DNA from: Acidimicrobiales bacterium
GTDB lineage: Bacteria; Actinomycetota; Acidimicrobiia; Acidimicrobiales; VFJN01
Assembly: GCA_016936035.1 (NCBI GenBank)
Contig: JAFGPU010000335.1
Span: 1-14,040, forward strand
Direction of reading: 5' to 3'
Length of the DNA stretch: 14,040 bases
A program made the position numbers and the translations under genes. This document shows positions 12,233-14,040 of the stretch, one piece after another. The notes beneath the pieces were generated by a model, which ran no database searches, was not told where the DNA came from, and worked only from the letters and a program-made list of their open reading frames with translations. How positions within the stretch are numbered: the stretch's first letter is position 1; the number at the start of each line of letters is the position of its first letter.

Positions 12233-13835
12233 CACCTGGGACGCCGTCGTCGTCGGCGCGGGGCCCAACGGGCTCGTCGCCGCCAACCTGCTCGCGGAGG
12301 CGGGCTGGCAGGTCCTGGTGCTCGAGGCCCAGGACGAGCCGGGTGGCGCCGTGCGCACCGCCGAGGTCACGGCCCCTGGGTTCCGCAACGACCTGTTCAG
12401 CGCGTTCTACCCCCTGGCGATCGACCCGACCCCGATCGGGCGGCTCGGGCTGGAGGAGCACGGCCTGCGCTGGACCCACGCGCCGGCGGTGCTGGCCCAC
12501 CCCTCGGTCGACGGACCCGCCGCGGTGCTGCACCCCACGCCCGAGGCCACCGCCGCCGCCCTGGCCCGCACCGCTCCCGACGACGGCGAGGCCTGGCTGG
12601 CGCTGTTCGAGGGCTGGAAGCGGCACGGGCGAGCGGTGCTGCGCACGCTCATGTCGCCGGTGCCGCCACTGCGGGCCGGCGCCGCGGCGCTGGCGAGGAT
12701 CGGACCCCGGGGCCTGCTCCCGTTCACCCGGTTCATGCTGCTGCCCGTGCGGCGCATGGCCGACGAGCAGTTCACCGGCCGGGGCGCGGGCCTGCTGCTC
12801 GCCGGCAACGCCCTGCACGCCGACGTGCCCCCCGACGCCGCGCCCAGCGGCATGTTCGGGTGGCTGCTGAGCTGCCTGGGCCAGGACGTCGGGTTCCCCG
12901 CCCCGGTGGGCGGCGCCGGCGAGCTCACGGCATCGCTGGTGCGGCGGCTCCTGCACCACGGCGGCGCCCTGAGCTGCGGCACGCGCGTCGACCGCGTCGT
13001 GGTCGAGTCGGGCCGCGCCGTCGGCGTCGAGGTCGACGGCTCGCCGATCGTCGCCCGCCGCGCGGTCGTCGCCGACGTCGACGCCGTCGCCCTCTACCGG
13101 CGACTCGTCGGGCTCGACCGGCTGCCGCCGTCGTTCGGCGCCGCGCTCGACCGGTTCCAGCGGAGCTGGGGGATGGTGAAGGTCGACTGGGCCCTGAGAA
13201 CACCGGTGCCGTGGCGCGATCCCGACGTCGCCGGCGCCGGCACCGTGCACCTGGCCGACTCGATCGACGAGCTTGCGCTCGCCAGCGCCGCCATCAGCGC
13301 GGGCCGGCTGCCCACCGACCCCTTCGTCGTGCTCGGGCAGATGACCACCACCGACCCGACGCGCTCGCCGAACGGCACCGAGTCGGCCTGGGCCTACACG
13401 CACGTGCCCGCACTGATCGACGACGGCGGTCGCCGCCGCCCGCTGGCGCAGGGTGACGTCGACGAGGTGGTCCGTCGCGTCGAAGACCGCATCGAGCGGC
13501 ACGCCCCCGGGTTCCGCGACCGCATCATCGCCCGGTACGTCCTCGGCCCCGACACCCTCGAGCAGCACGACGCCAACCTGGTCGCGGGCGACAACGCCGG
13601 CGGCACCAACCAGCTGCACCAGCAGCTCGTCTTCCGCCCGACCCCCGGCCTGGCGCGTCCCGAGACACCGGTGAAGCACCTGTACCTCGCCTCGGCGTCC
13701 GCCCACCCGGGCGGGGGTGTCCACGGCGCCTGCGGCAGCAACGCCGCCCGGGCCGCGCTGCTGCACCACCGGCTCAGCCGCTTGGCGGCGACGGGTCGGG
13801 CCACTCGATCACGAGCCGGCCGTCCTCGTCGGTGA
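12222..13835 (+). CDS. PYROXD2/phytoene-desaturase-like FAD oxidoreductase
   Basis: The 537-residue flavoprotein resembles the CrtI/PYROXD2 branch of the amine-oxidase/phytoene-dehydrogenase superfamily. Seen: the dinucleotide-binding VVVGAGPNGLVAANLL (9-24) with GxGxxG at 12-17, Glu35 for the ribose, the following EPGGAVRT (39-46), and the C-terminal FAD-binding signature HPGGGVHGACGSNAARAAL (495-513). The middle part has long helices typical of hydrophobic substrate domains. Family enzymes desaturate, isomerise or oxidise carotenoids and other lipids; the substrate here is unknown. The ATG lies within the end of the SRPBCC gene (11-base overlap). No phytoene synthase is nearby, so carotenoid synthesis is not indicated. 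The last 20 residues, Arg-rich, overlap the opposite CapA-like gene by 62 bases and are probably dispensable. Confidence 0.88.
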   Translation: MAADTWDAVVVGAGPNGLVAANLLAEAGWQVLVLEAQDEPGGAVRTAEVTAPGFRNDLFSAFYPLAIDPTPIGRLGLEEHGLRWTHAPAVLAHPSVDGPAAVLHPTPEATAAALARTAPDDGEAWLALFEGWKRHGRAVLRTLMSPVPPLRAGAAALARIGPRGLLPFTRFMLLPVRRMADEQFTGRGAGLLLAGNALHADVPPDAAPSGMFGWLLSCLGQDVGFPAPVGGAGELTASLVRRLLHHGGALSCGTRVDRVVVESGRAVGVEVDGSPIVARRAVVADVDAVALYRRLVGLDRLPPSFGAALDRFQRSWGMVKVDWALRTPVPWRDPDVAGAGTVHLADSIDELALASAAISAGRLPTDPFVVLGQMTTTDPTRSPNGTESAWAYTHVPALIDDGGRRRPLAQGDVDEVVRRVEDRIERHAPGFRDRIIARYVLGPDTLEQHDANLVAGDNAGGTNQLHQQLVFRPTPGLARPETPVKHLYLASASAHPGGGVHGACGSNAARAALLHHRLSRLAATGRATRSRAGRPRR

Positions 13836-14040
13836 CGTCGGTGCCGAAGGCGGTGCAGGCCTGGCGGAACCGGTCCGCGATCCAGCGGGCCTCGTCCGGT
13901 GCTGCCCGCCGGGTGTGGCAGTAGTCGAGGGCGAGCGGCACCGCCTGCAACCGCACGGGCCGGTCGCCGTGCAGGGTGACGAGGAACAGCAGGCCCCGGT
14001 CGTTGCGCAGGGCCGGGTCGGTGGCGTAGTCGTCCACGAA
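13774..14040 (-). CDS. CapA-family protein, C-terminal fragment
   Basis: Eighty-eight residues of an open minus-strand frame that continues beyond the right edge; the GTG near the edge is internal. Seen: FVDDYATDPALRNDRG followed by LLFLVTLHGDRPVRLQAVPL, then LDYCHTRRA and a helix (ARWIADRFRQACTAFGT). This pattern resembles the end of CapA-type (poly-gamma-glutamate/capsule synthesis) calcineurin-like phosphoesterases of actinobacteria, which carry their metal-binding residues further N-terminal, outside the window. By family knowledge, such proteins act in envelope polymer metabolism. The assignment rests on a short, weakly conserved segment. The gene converges on the PYROXD2-like gene and overlaps its last 62 bases. 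Confidence 0.6.
   Translation of the reverse strand, partial: FVDDYATDPALRNDRGLLFLVTLHGDRPVRLQAVPLALDYCHTRRAAPDEARWIADRFRQACTAFGTDVTDEDGRLVIEWPDPSPPSG

Noticed and set aside
12123..13769. 548-residue minus-strand open frame over the PYROXD2-like gene
   Set aside because: It is antisense shadow sequence with repetitive Gly/Val/Gln/Arg composition. The plus strand carries the FAD motifs.

Overview
The window is very GC-rich, with codons ending mostly in G or C, and it looks like a chromosomal segment of a high-GC actinobacterium. Supporting features are an MMPL exporter, an ECF sigma factor with a membrane-bound partner, a P450, PYROXD2-like and CapA-like proteins, and several starts that look leaderless. 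A lineage such as Acidimicrobiia is possible, but the sequence alone does not prove it. No RNA gene, insertion sequence or CRISPR array was seen.

Left part (1-3821): the C-terminal part of an MMPL-family transporter enters from the left edge and ends at a strong hairpin terminator. It is followed by a sigma/anti-sigma-like pair (1823-3641): a SigE-like ECF sigma factor with a probable leaderless, possibly autoregulated promoter, then a single-pass membrane protein with a low-complexity exported domain. A hairpin-rich gap (3642-3897) closes this unit.

Middle part (3898-8690): a complete cytochrome P450 on the plus strand converges, with a 35-bp overlap, on a flavin-dependent monooxygenase/epoxidase-like gene on the minus strand. 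Upstream of the flavoenzyme, on the same strand, is a large STAND-type ATPase with a C-terminal helix-turn-helix, probably a regulator.

Sulfur cassette (8796-10850): divergent from the ATPase, three tightly spaced plus-strand genes encode a sulfide:quinone-oxidoreductase-like flavoprotein, a DsrC/TusE-like sulfur carrier with only the penultimate cysteine, and a DsrE2-like (COG2210-type) protein. Together they suggest oxidation of sulfide and passage of the sulfane sulfur between protein cysteines, perhaps under control of the divergent ATPase through a palindrome in the shared intergenic region. This is the most interesting system in the window.

Right part (10923-14040): a translationally coupled set of three genes (SDR, SRPBCC-fold protein, PYROXD2/phytoene-desaturase-like oxidoreductase) probably modifies a lipid or other hydrophobic compound. 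It converges on the C-terminal end of a CapA-like protein that runs off the right edge.
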